Source: Rhodococcus sp. OK302 (GTDB lineage Bacteria > Actinomycetota > Actinomycetes > Mycobacteriales > Mycobacteriaceae). From it: a stretch of DNA of 64,000 nucleotides. The stretch is from contig NZ_NPJZ01000001.1 of assembly GCF_002245895.1 (NCBI RefSeq), positions 2,144,501-2,208,500 on the forward strand. Reading direction: 5' to 3'. Positions 16,266-25,420 of the stretch are shown here, piece by piece; the stretch's first letter is position 1; each line of letters begins with the position of its first letter. The translations under genes and the position numbers were made by a program. A model generated the notes under the pieces. It searched no databases, was not told the DNA's origin, and saw nothing but the letters and a program-made list of their open reading frames with translations.

Positions 16266-16772
16266 TCAGCTAGTCGATTCGTGGCGTGAGTATTCCAGCC
16301 AGCGGAACCGGAGCCCGCTTTTTTCCGACGTCTGCCACGGCTCGTCGGAACGCAGTGTCCACTCGGGTCCGACGACGGGAGCGTACGCGTCGCCGGCTAT
16401 GTCGAGGTCAATTTCGGTGACGAGTAGCTTGGTTGCGAATGGCATTGCTGCCGAATAGATTTGACCGCCGCCAATGACGCAGACGTCGGCGTCCGATAAT
16501 GCCAGTGCGTCATCGAGACTGTGAGCAGCTTCGGCGCCGTCGGCAGCCCACGTGGCGTCGCGGGTGACAACAATATTTCGGCGACCACTGAACGGCCGGA
16601 ACTTGGGCGGTATGGAATCCCACGTCAACCGGCCCATGATCACCGGATGGCCCATGGTGACATTTTTGAAATACGTCATGTCCTCGGAGAGGCGCCACGG
16701 AATGGTGTTGCCTTGGCCGATGACACGATTGTTCGCCTGAGCCCAGACGAGCGTGACTGCGCGGTCGCTCAT
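16266..16772 (-). CDS. folA: Dihydrofolate reductase
   Basis: A 168-residue enzyme that reduces dihydrofolate to tetrahydrofolate with NADPH. Diagnostic features are VWAQANNRVIGQGNTIPW near the N-terminus, substrate-binding Asp31 (RLSEDM), MGRLTWDSIP and the cofactor loop VIGGGQIYSAAM near 105. The frame stays open upstream, but the ATG at 16772 gives the normal start MSDRAVT. It follows thyA by only 2 bp, so the pair forms a thyA-folA operon that couples dTMP synthesis to folate recycling. Confidence 0.95.
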   Translation of the reverse strand: MSDRAVTLVWAQANNRVIGQGNTIPWRLSEDMTYFKNVTMGHPVIMGRLTWDSIPPKFRPFSGRRNIVVTRDATWAADGAEAAHSLDDALALSDADVCVIGGGQIYSAAMPFATKLLVTEIDLDIAGDAYAPVVGPEWTLRSDEPWQTSEKSGLRFRWLEYSRHESTS

Positions 16773-16774
16773 GA

Positions 16775-17575
16775 TCAGACTGCGACCGGTGCCTTGATAG
16801 CCGGATGATGTTGGTATCCAAGGATTTCGACGTCCTCGAAGGTGTAGTCGAAGATGGAATCGCGCTTGTTCAATTTCAATGTCGGGAGGTCGAGTGGCGT
16901 GCGGCTGAGCTGCTCGGTGACCTGGTCGATGTGGTTGTCGTAGACGTGGCAATCGCCGCCGGTCCAGATGAACTCACCCACGTCGAGACCGGCTTGTTGC
17001 GCCATCATGTGCGTGAGGAGTGCGTAGCTGGCGATGTTGAACGGGACACCGAGGAACATGTCGGCGCTGCGCTGGTACAGCTGGCACGAGAGTTTGCCGT
17101 CGGCGACATAGAACTGAAAGAACGCGTGGCACGGAGCGAGCGCCATCTGCGGAATATCGGCCACATTCCAGGCGGAGACGATGATGCGTCGGGAATCGGG
17201 ATTGGACCGCAGGGTTTCGACGGTCTGCGTGATCTGGTCGATGTGCTCACCGGACGGAGTGGGCCAGCTGCGCCACTGGACGCCGTAGACGGGGCCGAGT
17301 TCGCCGTTCTCGTCGGCCCACTCATCCCAGATTTTGACGCCGTGCTCGTGCAGCCAGGCAATGTTGGAATCGCCGCGCAGGAACCACAGCAGTTCGTTGA
17401 CTATCGACTTGAGGTGCACCTTCTTGGTGGTGACCAAGGGGAAACCGTCGGCAAGATCGAAGCGCATCTGGTGACCGAAGATGCTGCGGGTGCCGGTGCC
17501 GGTGCGATCGGCTTTGGGAGTGCCGGTCTCCATCACGAGTTTCAGCAGGTCTTCATAAGCGGTGGAGACAGTCAC
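16775..17575 (-). CDS. thyA: Thymidylate synthase
   Basis: A 266-residue ThyA that methylates dUMP to dTMP with methylene-tetrahydrofolate. The catalytic Cys149 lies in [14 protein letters not shown]. The dUMP-phosphate arginines are in DSRRII near 127-132, and [11 protein letters not shown] near 24-34 is the family opening. The frame is open to 17626, but GTG at 17575 gives the usual start [10 protein letters not shown]; no clear ribosome site is seen, so the mRNA may be leaderless. It is divergent from cobF with a 37-bp gap. Confidence 0.95.
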   Translation of the reverse strand: MTVSTAYEDLLKLVMETGTPKADRTGTGTRSIFGHQMRFDLADGFPLVTTKKVHLKSIVNELLWFLRGDSNIAWLHEHGVKIWDEWADENGELGPVYGVQWRSWPTPSGEHIDQITQTVETLRSNPDSRRIIVSAWNVADIPQMALAPCHAFFQFYVADGKLSCQLYQRSADMFLGVPFNIASYALLTHMMAQQAGLDVGEFIWTGGDCHVYDNHIDQVTEQLSRTPLDLPTLKLNKRDSIFDYTFEDVEILGYQHHPAIKAPVAV

Positions 17576-17612
17576 GGTCAACAGTCTAGGGCACGCGCGA
17601 TAACCTCCTTCA

Positions 17613-18353
17613 ATGCATGAACTCATTGTGATCGGCGTCGGCGCTGGTGATCCCGATCAAGTGACGATCCAAGCTATCAAGGCCATGAACAGGGCCGATA
17701 CGTTTTTTGTGATCGGCAAGGGGAGTGAAAAGCAGGATCTGGTGGACCTGCGAACCGGGATTCTGCACGAGCATGTGACCGGCGAATACCGGATAATCGA
17801 GATCACCGATCCGCCGAGAGATCGGACACCTTCGGACTACGAAGGTGTTGTGGACGACTGGCACGACCGTCGCGCATCGATTTTCGAAGAAAAATTTGCG
17901 GCCGAACCCGGTGTCGGTGCGATCCTCGTCTGGGGCGACCCGTCGCTCTACGACAGCACCCTGCGCATCGTCGAACGGGTTCTTGCTCGCGGCAATGTCA
18001 CCTTCGACTACTCCGTGATTCCGGGAATCACCAGCGTCCAATCCTTGGCAGCGCAGCACCGAATCGTGCTCAACCGCATCGGCGAACCGATCCACATCAC
18101 CACCGGCCGCAATCTTGCCGACGGGTTGCCCGACGGTGTCGACAACGCCGTCGTGATGCTCGACGCGAACTGCACCTTCACCGAAGTTGCCGGCGAGGAC
18201 GTCGAAATCTGGTGGGGCGCCTACCTTGGCACCCCCCACGAAGTATTGATCGCCGGGAAGTTGCGCGACGTGGAAGATGAGATCGTGCGAGTGCGGGCCG
18301 AGTTGCGTCAGCGGCACGGCTGGATCATGGACACCTATCTAGTGCGTCGCTGA
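17613..18353 (+). CDS. cobF: Precorrin-6A synthase (deacetylating), CobF
   Basis: A 246-residue tetrapyrrole methylase of the aerobic cobalamin pathway. It methylates C-1 of precorrin-5 and releases acetate. Visible features are the N-terminal [15 protein letters not shown] loop, the [11 protein letters not shown] motif near 107-117 and [13 protein letters not shown] near 140. The CobF-specific features [11 protein letters not shown] and the C-terminal [12 protein letters not shown] separate it from CobM/CobJ. No other cob gene is nearby, a common arrangement for cobF in Mycobacteriales. Confidence 0.9.
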   Translation: MHELIVIGVGAGDPDQVTIQAIKAMNRADTFFVIGKGSEKQDLVDLRTGILHEHVTGEYRIIEITDPPRDRTPSDYEGVVDDWHDRRASIFEEKFAAEPGVGAILVWGDPSLYDSTLRIVERVLARGNVTFDYSVIPGITSVQSLAAQHRIVLNRIGEPIHITTGRNLADGLPDGVDNAVVMLDANCTFTEVAGEDVEIWWGAYLGTPHEVLIAGKLRDVEDEIVRVRAELRQRHGWIMDTYLVRR

Positions 18354-18432
18354 CGCACGTTCGGTTGGGCCGAAGTTCGTTCTACTTGTCCGTTGTGTCA
18401 CAGCAATGGAGTAGCACACCTATGCTTTGCGC

Positions 18433-19614
18433 ATGACGTGGTTCGGACCGGGCGGTCGGCAAGTGATCGTGCCGGTTCGGCGTAGAACGCCGCAGGCAGA
18501 CTGGCGAACTGCACTGGGACTGCTTGTTCAGTGGTTCAACCGTCCGGACCCGTTCGACACTTTCACGCGCTACATCGCGTCGAAAGGCCTCGAACTGTGG
18601 GGGCGCTTGCTGCTTATCTGTTCGTTGCTGTCCGTCGCAGTCACCATGGCGCTACTTCGATTCAGTGACCAAGGTATCCACAACGAGGTAACCAGTGTCA
18701 TCAACGCGATGATTATTGTTGCCACACTCTTGATGATCATCCCGTTCGTGTGTATCCCGACTTTCACTCGACGATGGTCGTATGTCTTTCTCGTGTATGC
18801 AGAAATCGGTGTGCCGGCAGGCATATTTCTCAACAAGAATCCGCTGGTCGGATTGCTTCAATGCAGCGTGTTCGGGCTTTTCGGCGCGTATATCGCGTTC
18901 TTTCACAGTTCGCGGGTGCAGACCGCACATATGATTTTTGCTGTCATAGTCCTCCTGGTGATCGGGTACCAGGTTGCGGAGTACACGGATCCGGCGCTAG
19001 CCGTATCACTCGGTTTCCTCATCTTCTCGAGCATCACGGTGGTTCCCTTCACCTGTCAGTTCATGCTCTCGTTATTGGGTACCGACGCGGAGAATTCCGA
19101 ACTCGATCCCCTCACCGGATTGCTTAATCGGCGAGGATTGCAAAGAGCCGTCGACGAGCGAGGAGTGGCAACTACTCCACCGCGTGAGGCGTCGTACGTG
19201 GTCGCGATCGTCGATGTCGACAATTTCAAACGCGTCAACGACACGTTGGGTCATGAGGCGGGTGATCAAGTTCTTCGTGAGTTGGCAGAGCGACTGCGAG
19301 AGTGCGGTGGCAGCCACGCACTGGTCTCTCGATTCGGAGGGGACGAATTCGTCCTGGTCGATACGGTCTTGGCAGGCTCTGAGCAACGACTCGAGGAGGA
19401 ATTCGCGCGGAAGTTACGTCTCGACAATCGCGATCCAATTGTCACAACCAGCGTCGGTATCGCAATTGCATCGACAGCTCGACTGACTCTCGATGCAGAA
19501 GGAGTACTGGCAGAGCTATTTCGGATCGCAGACGAAGCCATGTACCGCGCGAAGTCGTCGGGCGGCGACCAGGTACTTCTGTGCCACAGCTTCGGCCAGG
19601 CGGCGACAGACTAG
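18433..19614 (+). CDS. Membrane-bound GGDEF diguanylate cyclase
   Basis: About 393 residues. The N-terminal half carries five to six hydrophobic segments (roughly 55-215). The C-terminal GGDEF domain contains LDPLTGLLNRRGL, DVDNFKRVNDTLGHEAGDQVL and the intact active site RFGGDEFVLV. It should make cyclic di-GMP from GTP. A possible inhibitory site can be looked for at the RxxD position before GGDEF, but I see no clear match. No EAL domain is fused. I prefer the ATG at 18433 over the TTG at 18427; the GGAG upstream is distant. Confidence 0.88.
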   Translation: MTWFGPGGRQVIVPVRRRTPQADWRTALGLLVQWFNRPDPFDTFTRYIASKGLELWGRLLLICSLLSVAVTMALLRFSDQGIHNEVTSVINAMIIVATLLMIIPFVCIPTFTRRWSYVFLVYAEIGVPAGIFLNKNPLVGLLQCSVFGLFGAYIAFFHSSRVQTAHMIFAVIVLLVIGYQVAEYTDPALAVSLGFLIFSSITVVPFTCQFMLSLLGTDAENSELDPLTGLLNRRGLQRAVDERGVATTPPREASYVVAIVDVDNFKRVNDTLGHEAGDQVLRELAERLRECGGSHALVSRFGGDEFVLVDTVLAGSEQRLEEEFARKLRLDNRDPIVTTSVGIAIASTARLTLDAEGVLAELFRIADEAMYRAKSSGGDQVLLCHSFGQAATD

Positions 19615-19681
19615 CGTCGACTCGGTACCGGAGTTTTCCGAAGCCGGGCCGGGCACGGTCCAATTCTCTTAGACTGGCCGT

Positions 19682-20548
19682 ATGCCGGAACTGCCCGAGG
19701 TGGAAGCGCTCGCGGATTTCCTGCGCGAACACGCAAAGGGTGCAGTGGTCGGTCGGGTCGACATCGCGGCGTTGAGTGTTCTCAAGACTTTTGATCCGCC
19801 GATAACAGCCTTGTCGGGCCGCGACGTAACCGGAGCAGCAAGATTCGGGAAGCACCTCGGTGTGGATTGCGACGGGTTATGGCTCATTTCGCACCTATCG
19901 CGAGCGGGATGGATGCGCTGGCAAGACAATCCGTCGTCGACACCGCCGAAGCCCGGCAAGGGGCCGCTGGCGTTGCGGGTTCATTTCTTCACACCCGAAG
20001 GTCTCACTCCCGCCTTTGATCTCACCGAAGCCGGCACGAAAAAACGCCTCGCAGTGTGGGTGGTGGCCGACCCGTCGGAGGTTCCCGGGATTGCGCGTCT
20101 GGGGCCGGACGCGATGGTTGTGACGGAACCCGAGTTTGCGGAAGTTCTCGCCGGCACATCTGCGCGGATAAAGAACGCACTAGTCGACCAGTCTCTCCTG
20201 GCCGGCATCGGCAACGCCTATTCTGACGAGATCCTCCATACGGCGAAACTCTCTCCCTTCGCGAACTCGTCTCGTCTTACGGCAGAACAGATTACGACGC
20301 TCTACAACACAATGCGATCAGTGCTGACCGATGCGATTGCGCGGTCCGTCGGACAGGATGCCGCAAGGCTCAAGGGGGAGAAGCGATCTGGAATGCGGGT
20401 ACATGCCCGCACTGGTCTGCCCTGCCCGGTCTGCGGCGACGTAGTTCGCGAGGTGTCGTTTGCCGAGCGTTCCTTTCAATACTGCGCAACGTGCCAGACA
20501 GGTGGAAAGCCCCTGGCGGATCGGCGAATGTCTCGCCTTCTCAAGTAA
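19682..20548 (+). CDS. Fpg/Nei-family DNA glycosylase
   Basis: A 288-residue base-excision repair glycosylase/AP lyase. The catalytic N-terminus MPELPEVEAL has the Pro2 nucleophile and Glu3. The helix-two-turn-helix segment includes LLAGIGNAYSDEILH near 175-188, and the C-terminal zinc finger is CPVC...CATC (about 246-270). The sequence LSVLKTFDPPI resembles the second mycobacterial Fpg paralogue more than MutM itself, so substrate preference (oxidised purine or pyrimidine) is uncertain. Its 3' end overlaps the convergent LysR gene by 8 bp. Confidence 0.9.
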   Translation: MPELPEVEALADFLREHAKGAVVGRVDIAALSVLKTFDPPITALSGRDVTGAARFGKHLGVDCDGLWLISHLSRAGWMRWQDNPSSTPPKPGKGPLALRVHFFTPEGLTPAFDLTEAGTKKRLAVWVVADPSEVPGIARLGPDAMVVTEPEFAEVLAGTSARIKNALVDQSLLAGIGNAYSDEILHTAKLSPFANSSRLTAEQITTLYNTMRSVLTDAIARSVGQDAARLKGEKRSGMRVHARTGLPCPVCGDVVREVSFAERSFQYCATCQTGGKPLADRRMSRLLK

Positions 20549-21416
20549 CGAACTGGTCTGCCAGCAGTGCTACGAATTCCCTTGCCAATGAAGAGGAATG
20601 CGCTGGATCGGTAATTGCGTGGACTACCCGGTGCGGTGCGTCAGCGATAGGAATGCAGACCAATTCGGGATGTTCGACGCTCATCGACTGTGGAAGTAGT
20701 CCGACGCCTAGTCCGTTAGCAGTCAACGAGCAGATGAGATCGACGGAATTCGCTTCGTAAGTACGTCCACGTAGAACCTGAGATTCGGCAAAAGCCTGAT
20801 CTGTCTGTACCCGCGCTTCGCTTCCCGACGCAAAATCCACAAGCGGTACGCCTCGGAGATCTTCGAGTCGGATGGATGCCACCGCACTGAAACGGTGACT
20901 GACGGGAACAAACGCTGCTGTCGACTCACTCCACAGCGGAACCGCAGAGAATGTCTTGGGTAGTCGGCCAGGTGCCAACCCCACTATCCCGACGTCGATC
21001 GCGCCGGATCGGACACCTTCGATGACGACTTCACTCCCGTACGGGCGCACCGTTGCATTGATGGTCGGATGTCTGTGCGTTAAAGCAGCAAGTGCCCGCC
21101 CGATATCGACGCGACCCGCAGAGGTAATCGTGCCGACGGTAAGCCGTACCTGCTCGCCACCTTCCTCGGAAACATCGCTCACCAACCGCGACACCGCACC
21201 GAGCACATCGCGGGCGCGGGCCACAAAGACCTCGCCTGCGGACGTCAGTCCGACATTGCGACTGTTTCGATGAAAAAGTTCAACGCCGAGTTCGCGTTCG
21301 AGATCCCGGATCTGCGCACTGAGTGCTGATTGTGAGATGTGCAGGCGGCTTGCGGCTCGACTGAAATGACGATCCTCGGCGACGGCCAGTGCATAGCGGA
21401 TGTGGCGCAAATCCAT
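20541..21416 (-). CDS. LysR-family transcriptional regulator
   Basis: A 291-residue LysR protein with the standard winged helix (DLRHIRYALAVAEDRHFSRAA and SQSALSAQIRDLERELG) and a periplasmic-binding-protein-like effector domain. Its promoter region (21429-21448) carries ATCGGTT-NNN-TCGATTG-N-TT. The same pattern recurs at 25350-25369 in front of the MFS exporter at 25421. The regulator therefore probably controls the exporter even though two secreted-protein genes now lie between them. Effector unknown. Confidence 0.92.
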   Translation of the reverse strand: MDLRHIRYALAVAEDRHFSRAASRLHISQSALSAQIRDLERELGVELFHRNSRNVGLTSAGEVFVARARDVLGAVSRLVSDVSEEGGEQVRLTVGTITSAGRVDIGRALAALTHRHPTINATVRPYGSEVVIEGVRSGAIDVGIVGLAPGRLPKTFSAVPLWSESTAAFVPVSHRFSAVASIRLEDLRGVPLVDFASGSEARVQTDQAFAESQVLRGRTYEANSVDLICSLTANGLGVGLLPQSMSVEHPELVCIPIADAPHRVVHAITDPAHSSSLAREFVALLADQFVT

Positions 21417-21428
21417 GCGGTCGAATCT

Positions 21429-21448
21429 ATCGGTTCAATCGATTGGTT
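21429..21448 (+). promoter_or_regulatory. Shared LysR-type motif, copy 1
   Basis: ATCGGTT, three variable bases, TCGATTG, one variable base and TT. It contains the perfect palindrome CAATCGATTG (21436-21445). It lies 12 bp upstream of the lysR start codon. It is identical to the copy at 25350 at 16 of 20 positions, with all differences in the variable columns. Confidence 0.55.
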
Positions 21449-21801
21449 GCTTGCATCGATCTTGTGACCTGGCAGAAACGGAAGGTATTGCGTTTAATGG
21501 ATTTGGCAATTGCCGAGCGCACCCTTTGTGTGGGTGTCAATTCTGGCGTCGAGACGCGCAGATACCCTCTCAGACGATATCCAGCTAATGCTTTGCATGA
21601 CTAAAGATTAGATGGAGTTGAATCAGATTGTGCAGTTCACCTGCGATTATCGTGCAGTTTTGATGGTGTTTCCGTCCCAGAAAATTGCATAGTCAATTGT
21701 CTGGTTTTTTCCCAGTAAACACGCTAATCTGGGTCGCATTGGTCCGAGTCGGACGTACGTCTTGGTTTGCGGGTCTTCGTCGGGTAGTCGAGAGGGAATA
21801 G
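21449..21801. other. Gene-free stretch before the first secreted Ig-repeat gene
   Basis: It holds only a doubtful 35-codon frame (21497-21604, ATG to TAA) without a well-placed ribosome site. It also has a region of lower GC than its neighbours around 21600-21730 and the short palindrome GACGTACGTC near 21756. It presumably contains the promoter of the gene at 21802. Confidence 0.4.
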
Positions 21802-23256
21802 ATGTCTGAGAGAAACATCCGTCGTGTTGTCGGTGGTGTCAGCGCTTTTGCGATTGCAGCCGGACTGGCCGTGAGCTTCGGAACCGGTGTTGCCGGCGCG
21901 GCTCCCGTTTCGGTGAGCTGGACGGATGGCGGCAGCGATTTCGAACGAACCGTCAGCAATGTGACTCCGAGTGAGGGTGACATTGTCACCACCTCGATGA
22001 AGTTCATGCGCAACAAAACTCCTGTGGAGTGGCTCCAAGCGGTGAAGGATTTTCACCCAGCGTGTTTGACGTATGTGGACGGTTCGGCGAACGTCAACGG
22101 GAGTGCGTTGGGCCTCCAGAGCTCGGGTGCGGATTTCGTCCGGGTCACCGGCAACTGGGACGTCTACCCGAACATCAACCCGAAGTCGCGGACGTTCTCG
22201 TTCTCCTACAAGGTCGGTGCGGACTGCGATCGTGACGTCGCGATGAACACGTGGACGGACTACTCAGGGTCGCTTGGCAGTGGAAGTTACCCGGATCATG
22301 GAACCACGATCACGGTGCAGAAGAACAACACCACAGCGGCACTCGACACAGTGGCGCCGGGTGTGCAGGTGGGCCAGACGGTACCGCTCAAGGCGACCGT
22401 CACGGGTGGCGTGGCCGGAAATATCGTTGAGTTCTACGACGGTGCAGGCAAGATCGGTCAGGGTGCGCTCGACAGTGCAGGACTCGCGACCTTCAACTGG
22501 ATACCGAATTCCAAGGGCACGCACAACCTGTCCGTGAAGTTTGTTGCCACGACGAAGGCAAATGCAGCAACTTCGGCTACTCAGTCTGTGGGAGTCGCGC
22601 AGGCCGATGCTCTGTCCGCGACCACACTTGATCCCATTGCGGGCGCGCAGGTCGGGACGTCCACCACATTGAAGGCAACGGTTTCCCCCGCTGGTGCCGG
22701 TGGGACCGTGACGTTCACGATTGCGGGTAAGCCCACCCAGGTAGCTGTCGACGGCAATGGTCAGGCCACCTATACCTGGACTCCGGCAACGTCGGGAAGT
22801 CAGACGATCACTGCAGACTTCTCCGGTCGCTCCGGTGTTAGCGGTTCCACAACCACTCAAACTGTGACCGTCGCAGATGCGCCGGTCAGCAACACAGCGT
22901 CGACAACTCTTCTCACAGTCAATGATGCACAGGTCGGAAAGTCGACGACAGTCTCGGCGCAGATTACCCCGGCCAACGCCGGTGGCACCGTCACGTTCAA
23001 GGACGGCGACACGGTTATCGGAACTGCGACGGTCGACGGTTCCGGAGTGGCGAGCATCAACTGGACTCCCTCTACAGCAGGGCAGCGCACCATCACCGCT
23101 GAATTCAGTGGCGCCGGCACGGTCAACGGTTCGGCAGACAGCTACACCGTTCAGGTTGCCGAAGCTGGAACTCCCGGTGGCGGAGACGGCGGAAATGGTG
23201 GCGGCTCAGGCAGTTTGGGCAGCCTGGGTGGTTTCACAGGTTCCTTCGGCTCGTAG
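21802..23256 (+). CDS. Secreted protein with bacterial Ig-like repeats (paralogue A)
   Basis: A 484-residue exported protein. It has a twin-Arg-free Sec signal peptide of about 34 residues (RRVVGGVSAFAIAAGLAVSF...GAAP). An N-terminal module of about 130 residues with two well-placed cysteines follows (HPACLTYVDG and GADCDRDVA). Then come three Ig-like (Big_3 type) repeats, each ending in a W-x-P-x-x-x-G-x-x-x-(I/L) strand, and a Gly/Ser/Leu tail (GSGSLGSLGG). There is no LPXTG or lipobox. It looks like a cell-surface or envelope-associated adhesin; no enzyme motif is seen. The next gene is a longer paralogue. Confidence 0.82.
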   Translation: MSERNIRRVVGGVSAFAIAAGLAVSFGTGVAGAAPVSVSWTDGGSDFERTVSNVTPSEGDIVTTSMKFMRNKTPVEWLQAVKDFHPACLTYVDGSANVNGSALGLQSSGADFVRVTGNWDVYPNINPKSRTFSFSYKVGADCDRDVAMNTWTDYSGSLGSGSYPDHGTTITVQKNNTTAALDTVAPGVQVGQTVPLKATVTGGVAGNIVEFYDGAGKIGQGALDSAGLATFNWIPNSKGTHNLSVKFVATTKANAATSATQSVGVAQADALSATTLDPIAGAQVGTSTTLKATVSPAGAGGTVTFTIAGKPTQVAVDGNGQATYTWTPATSGSQTITADFSGRSGVSGSTTTQTVTVADAPVSNTASTTLLTVNDAQVGKSTTVSAQITPANAGGTVTFKDGDTVIGTATVDGSGVASINWTPSTAGQRTITAEFSGAGTVNGSADSYTVQVAEAGTPGGGDGGNGGGSGSLGSLGGFTGSFGS

Positions 23257-23287
23257 TAACTGATCGGCTGTAACTCAGCATCTTTTG

Positions 23288-23329
23288 ACGGCGCCCCGTC
23301 CCAGTCTTAGTACCGGGGCGGGGCGCCGT
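23288..23329 (+). terminator. Hairpin after paralogue A
   Basis: ACGGCGCCCCG (23288-23298) pairs with CGGGGCGCCGT (23319-23329). The stem is strong but only a short pyrimidine-rich tail follows. Confidence 0.65.
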
Positions 23330-23362
23330 TCCTATCCATGCACTTTTTCAAAGGGGAAACGT

Positions 23363-25240
23363 ATGTCCCAGAAAAACATTCGCCGCGGCATCGGTGCTGT
23401 GAGCGCATTTGCTGTCGCCGCCGGCCTTGCCGTGAGCTTCGGAACTGGTGTTGCCGACGCAGTAGTCCCGCAGACTGTGAACTGGTCGGAGGGAAACTCG
23501 TCCTTCTCTCGGACTGTCAGCAATGTCACGCCGAGTGAGGGTGAGGTAATCACCGTCTCGACGACGTTCAGGCGAACGGTCCCCGGCGTCGTGGAATACA
23601 TCTACCGCGTCACGGACAAGCACCCGACTTGCCTGACGTACGTAGACAATTCAGCGAAGGTGGATGGTAGCCCGCGGGCTATCGACAGCTTTGGCGCAGA
23701 TTTCGTACAGGTCAAGGGAAGCGTCATAGAATGGCCGGTATACCCGCTCATCGAACCGAAGTCGCGGACGTTCTCGTTCGACTACAAGGTTGGCGCGGGC
23801 TGCGATCGCGGCGTTGCGTTGCCAACAGGGATGACGTACAACGGAGACTTGGGTGCCGGTAACTATCCGGGACAGGGCCCGGCTGTCACGGTGGCCAAGA
23901 ACGTGTCGACCACGGCGCTGGCTCCGATCGCGGCAGCACAGGTCGGTACGCCGGTGAATCTGAGTGCAACGGTGACCGGTGGCGTTGTCGGTGACACTGT
24001 CGAATTCTATGACGGTACAAACAAACTCGGTAGTGGTGTGCTCAATGCCGCGGGTGTGGCCACCTACTCGTGGACGCCCGCGACCACCGGTAGTTACAGC
24101 CTTACTGCCAAATTTTTGGCAACTACGAAAGCCTCAGAGTCCACCTCTGTGCCGCAGAACGTGACGGTGTCGGCGGCCGTTGCCCAGACGACAACGGCGA
24201 TCACGGGTGTCGGTACTGCGACGACGAGTGATGTGGTGTCGTTGACGGCGACGGTTGGTCCGAATCCGGGTGGCGGCACGGTGCAGTTCAAGGACGCGAA
24301 CGGCAATCTTGGTGCTCCGGTGGATGTAGATGCTTCGGGTAAGGCTGTGTTGACGCAGGCGTTTGCTGAAGGCACGCACAGCATTACGGCTGTGTTCTCC
24401 GGTTCTGCCGGGTTCGGTACGTCGACTGCTGTGGCGCATTCGTTGACGGTGTCGGCTCCGGTGGTTCCGAATGAGGAGACCACGACGGCGATCACGGGTG
24501 TCGGTACTGCGACGACGGGTGATGTGGTGTCGTTGACGGCGACGGTTGGTCCGAATCCGGGTGGTGGCACGGTGCAGTTCAAGGACGCGAACGGTAATCT
24601 TGGTGCTCCGGTGGATGTAGATGCTTCGGGTAAGGCTGTGTTGACGCAGGCGTTTGCTGAAGGCACGCACAGCATTACGGCTGTGTTCTCCGGTTCTGCC
24701 GGGTTCGGTACGTCGACTGCTGTGGCGCATTCGTTGACGGTGACGGCTCCGGTTCTGCCGGGTGACGAGGCCACGACTACGGTCCTGACCGTGCCCGCAA
24801 CAGCGGTGAAGGGTGTGTCGACTGACCTGTTGGCAACGGTCTCACCGGCACCGGGTGGTGGCACAGTGCAGTTCTTCGACGGCACCACCCCGATCGGCAA
24901 CCCGGTCCCGGTGGTGGACGGCAAGGCCAAGCTACCGCATACCTTCACCCAGACCGGTGATCATAAGATCACTGCAGTCTTCAGTGGGTTCACGGGTCAC
25001 CAGACTTCGACGGCACCGGTTGCTACCGTCGTTGTTTCCGAGAGTGGCAGTGGCAACGGAGGGTCCGGAAGCTTGGGCGGCTCGGGCATTCTGGGTAGCC
25101 TCGGCGGTTCCGGCATTCTGGGTAGTTTGGGTGGCTCCGGAAGTCTGGGCAGCGTGGGCGGTTCCGGAAGCTTGGGTAGTTCCGGTAATGGGGCTAGCTC
25201 CACAGGATCGAACAGCGGGTACATCGCCTCTTCCTACTGA
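23363..25240 (+). CDS. Secreted protein with bacterial Ig-like repeats (paralogue B)
   Basis: A 625-residue paralogue of the preceding gene. It has a near-identical signal peptide (RRGIGAVSAFAVAAGLAVSF) and the same two-cysteine N-terminal module (HPTCLTYVDN and GAGCDRGVA). Ig-like repeats and a Gly/Ser/Leu-rich tail with repeated GSLGGSGILGSL units follow. Two adjacent Ig repeats are 97 residues each and almost identical in DNA (24188-24478 and 24479-24769), a recent internal duplication. ATG at 23363 follows a strong AAAGGGGAA site; the frame extends upstream without need. Probable surface protein, exact role unknown. Confidence 0.83.
   Translation: MSQKNIRRGIGAVSAFAVAAGLAVSFGTGVADAVVPQTVNWSEGNSSFSRTVSNVTPSEGEVITVSTTFRRTVPGVVEYIYRVTDKHPTCLTYVDNSAKVDGSPRAIDSFGADFVQVKGSVIEWPVYPLIEPKSRTFSFDYKVGAGCDRGVALPTGMTYNGDLGAGNYPGQGPAVTVAKNVSTTALAPIAAAQVGTPVNLSATVTGGVVGDTVEFYDGTNKLGSGVLNAAGVATYSWTPATTGSYSLTAKFLATTKASESTSVPQNVTVSAAVAQTTTAITGVGTATTSDVVSLTATVGPNPGGGTVQFKDANGNLGAPVDVDASGKAVLTQAFAEGTHSITAVFSGSAGFGTSTAVAHSLTVSAPVVPNEETTTAITGVGTATTGDVVSLTATVGPNPGGGTVQFKDANGNLGAPVDVDASGKAVLTQAFAEGTHSITAVFSGSAGFGTSTAVAHSLTVTAPVLPGDEATTTVLTVPATAVKGVSTDLLATVSPAPGGGTVQFFDGTTPIGNPVPVVDGKAKLPHTFTQTGDHKITAVFSGFTGHQTSTAPVATVVVSESGSGNGGSGSLGGSGILGSLGGSGILGSLGGSGSLGSVGGSGSLGSSGNGASSTGSNSGYIASSY
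24188..24769 (+). repeat. Near-identical 291-bp tandem duplication inside paralogue B
   Basis: The block starting ACGACAACGGCGATCACG recurs exactly 291 bp later with only a few substitutions. It encodes two 97-residue Ig-like repeats. Such identity invites unequal crossover and length variation. Confidence 0.92.
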
Positions 25241-25276
25241 TTGCCAGTAGTTCGTGCGCGCTCCGCGATAGTTCTG

Positions 25277-25323
25277 CGCGGCGCCCTACTTCGGTATTTG
25301 CCGGGGTAGAGCGCCGCGTTTTC
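25277..25323 (+). terminator. Hairpin terminator after paralogue B
   Basis: An 18-bp imperfect stem pairs 25277-25294 with 25301-25318 across a 6-nt loop and is followed by TTTTCT. Confidence 0.8.
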
Positions 25324-25349
25324 TATGGTCAGCACTGCGCGGCAGATTG

Positions 25350-25369
25350 ATCGGTTTGGTCGATTGATT
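25350..25369 (+). promoter_or_regulatory. Shared LysR-type motif, copy 2
   Basis: ATCGGTT-TGG-TCGATTG-A-TT matches copy 1 at 21429-21448. It lies 51 bp upstream of the MFS start. The following 20 bases also show partial similarity to the sequence after copy 1. Confidence 0.55.
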
Positions 25370-25420
25370 ATGCGGATCTATCTATTGGACGCAGAGCTGC
25401 TAGCCGTCCATGCTTGAACG

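Noticed and set aside
21497-21604. 35-codon frame MDLAIAERTLCVGV... upstream of the first Ig-protein gene
   Set aside because: No well-placed ribosome site and no recognisable family; too short to support.
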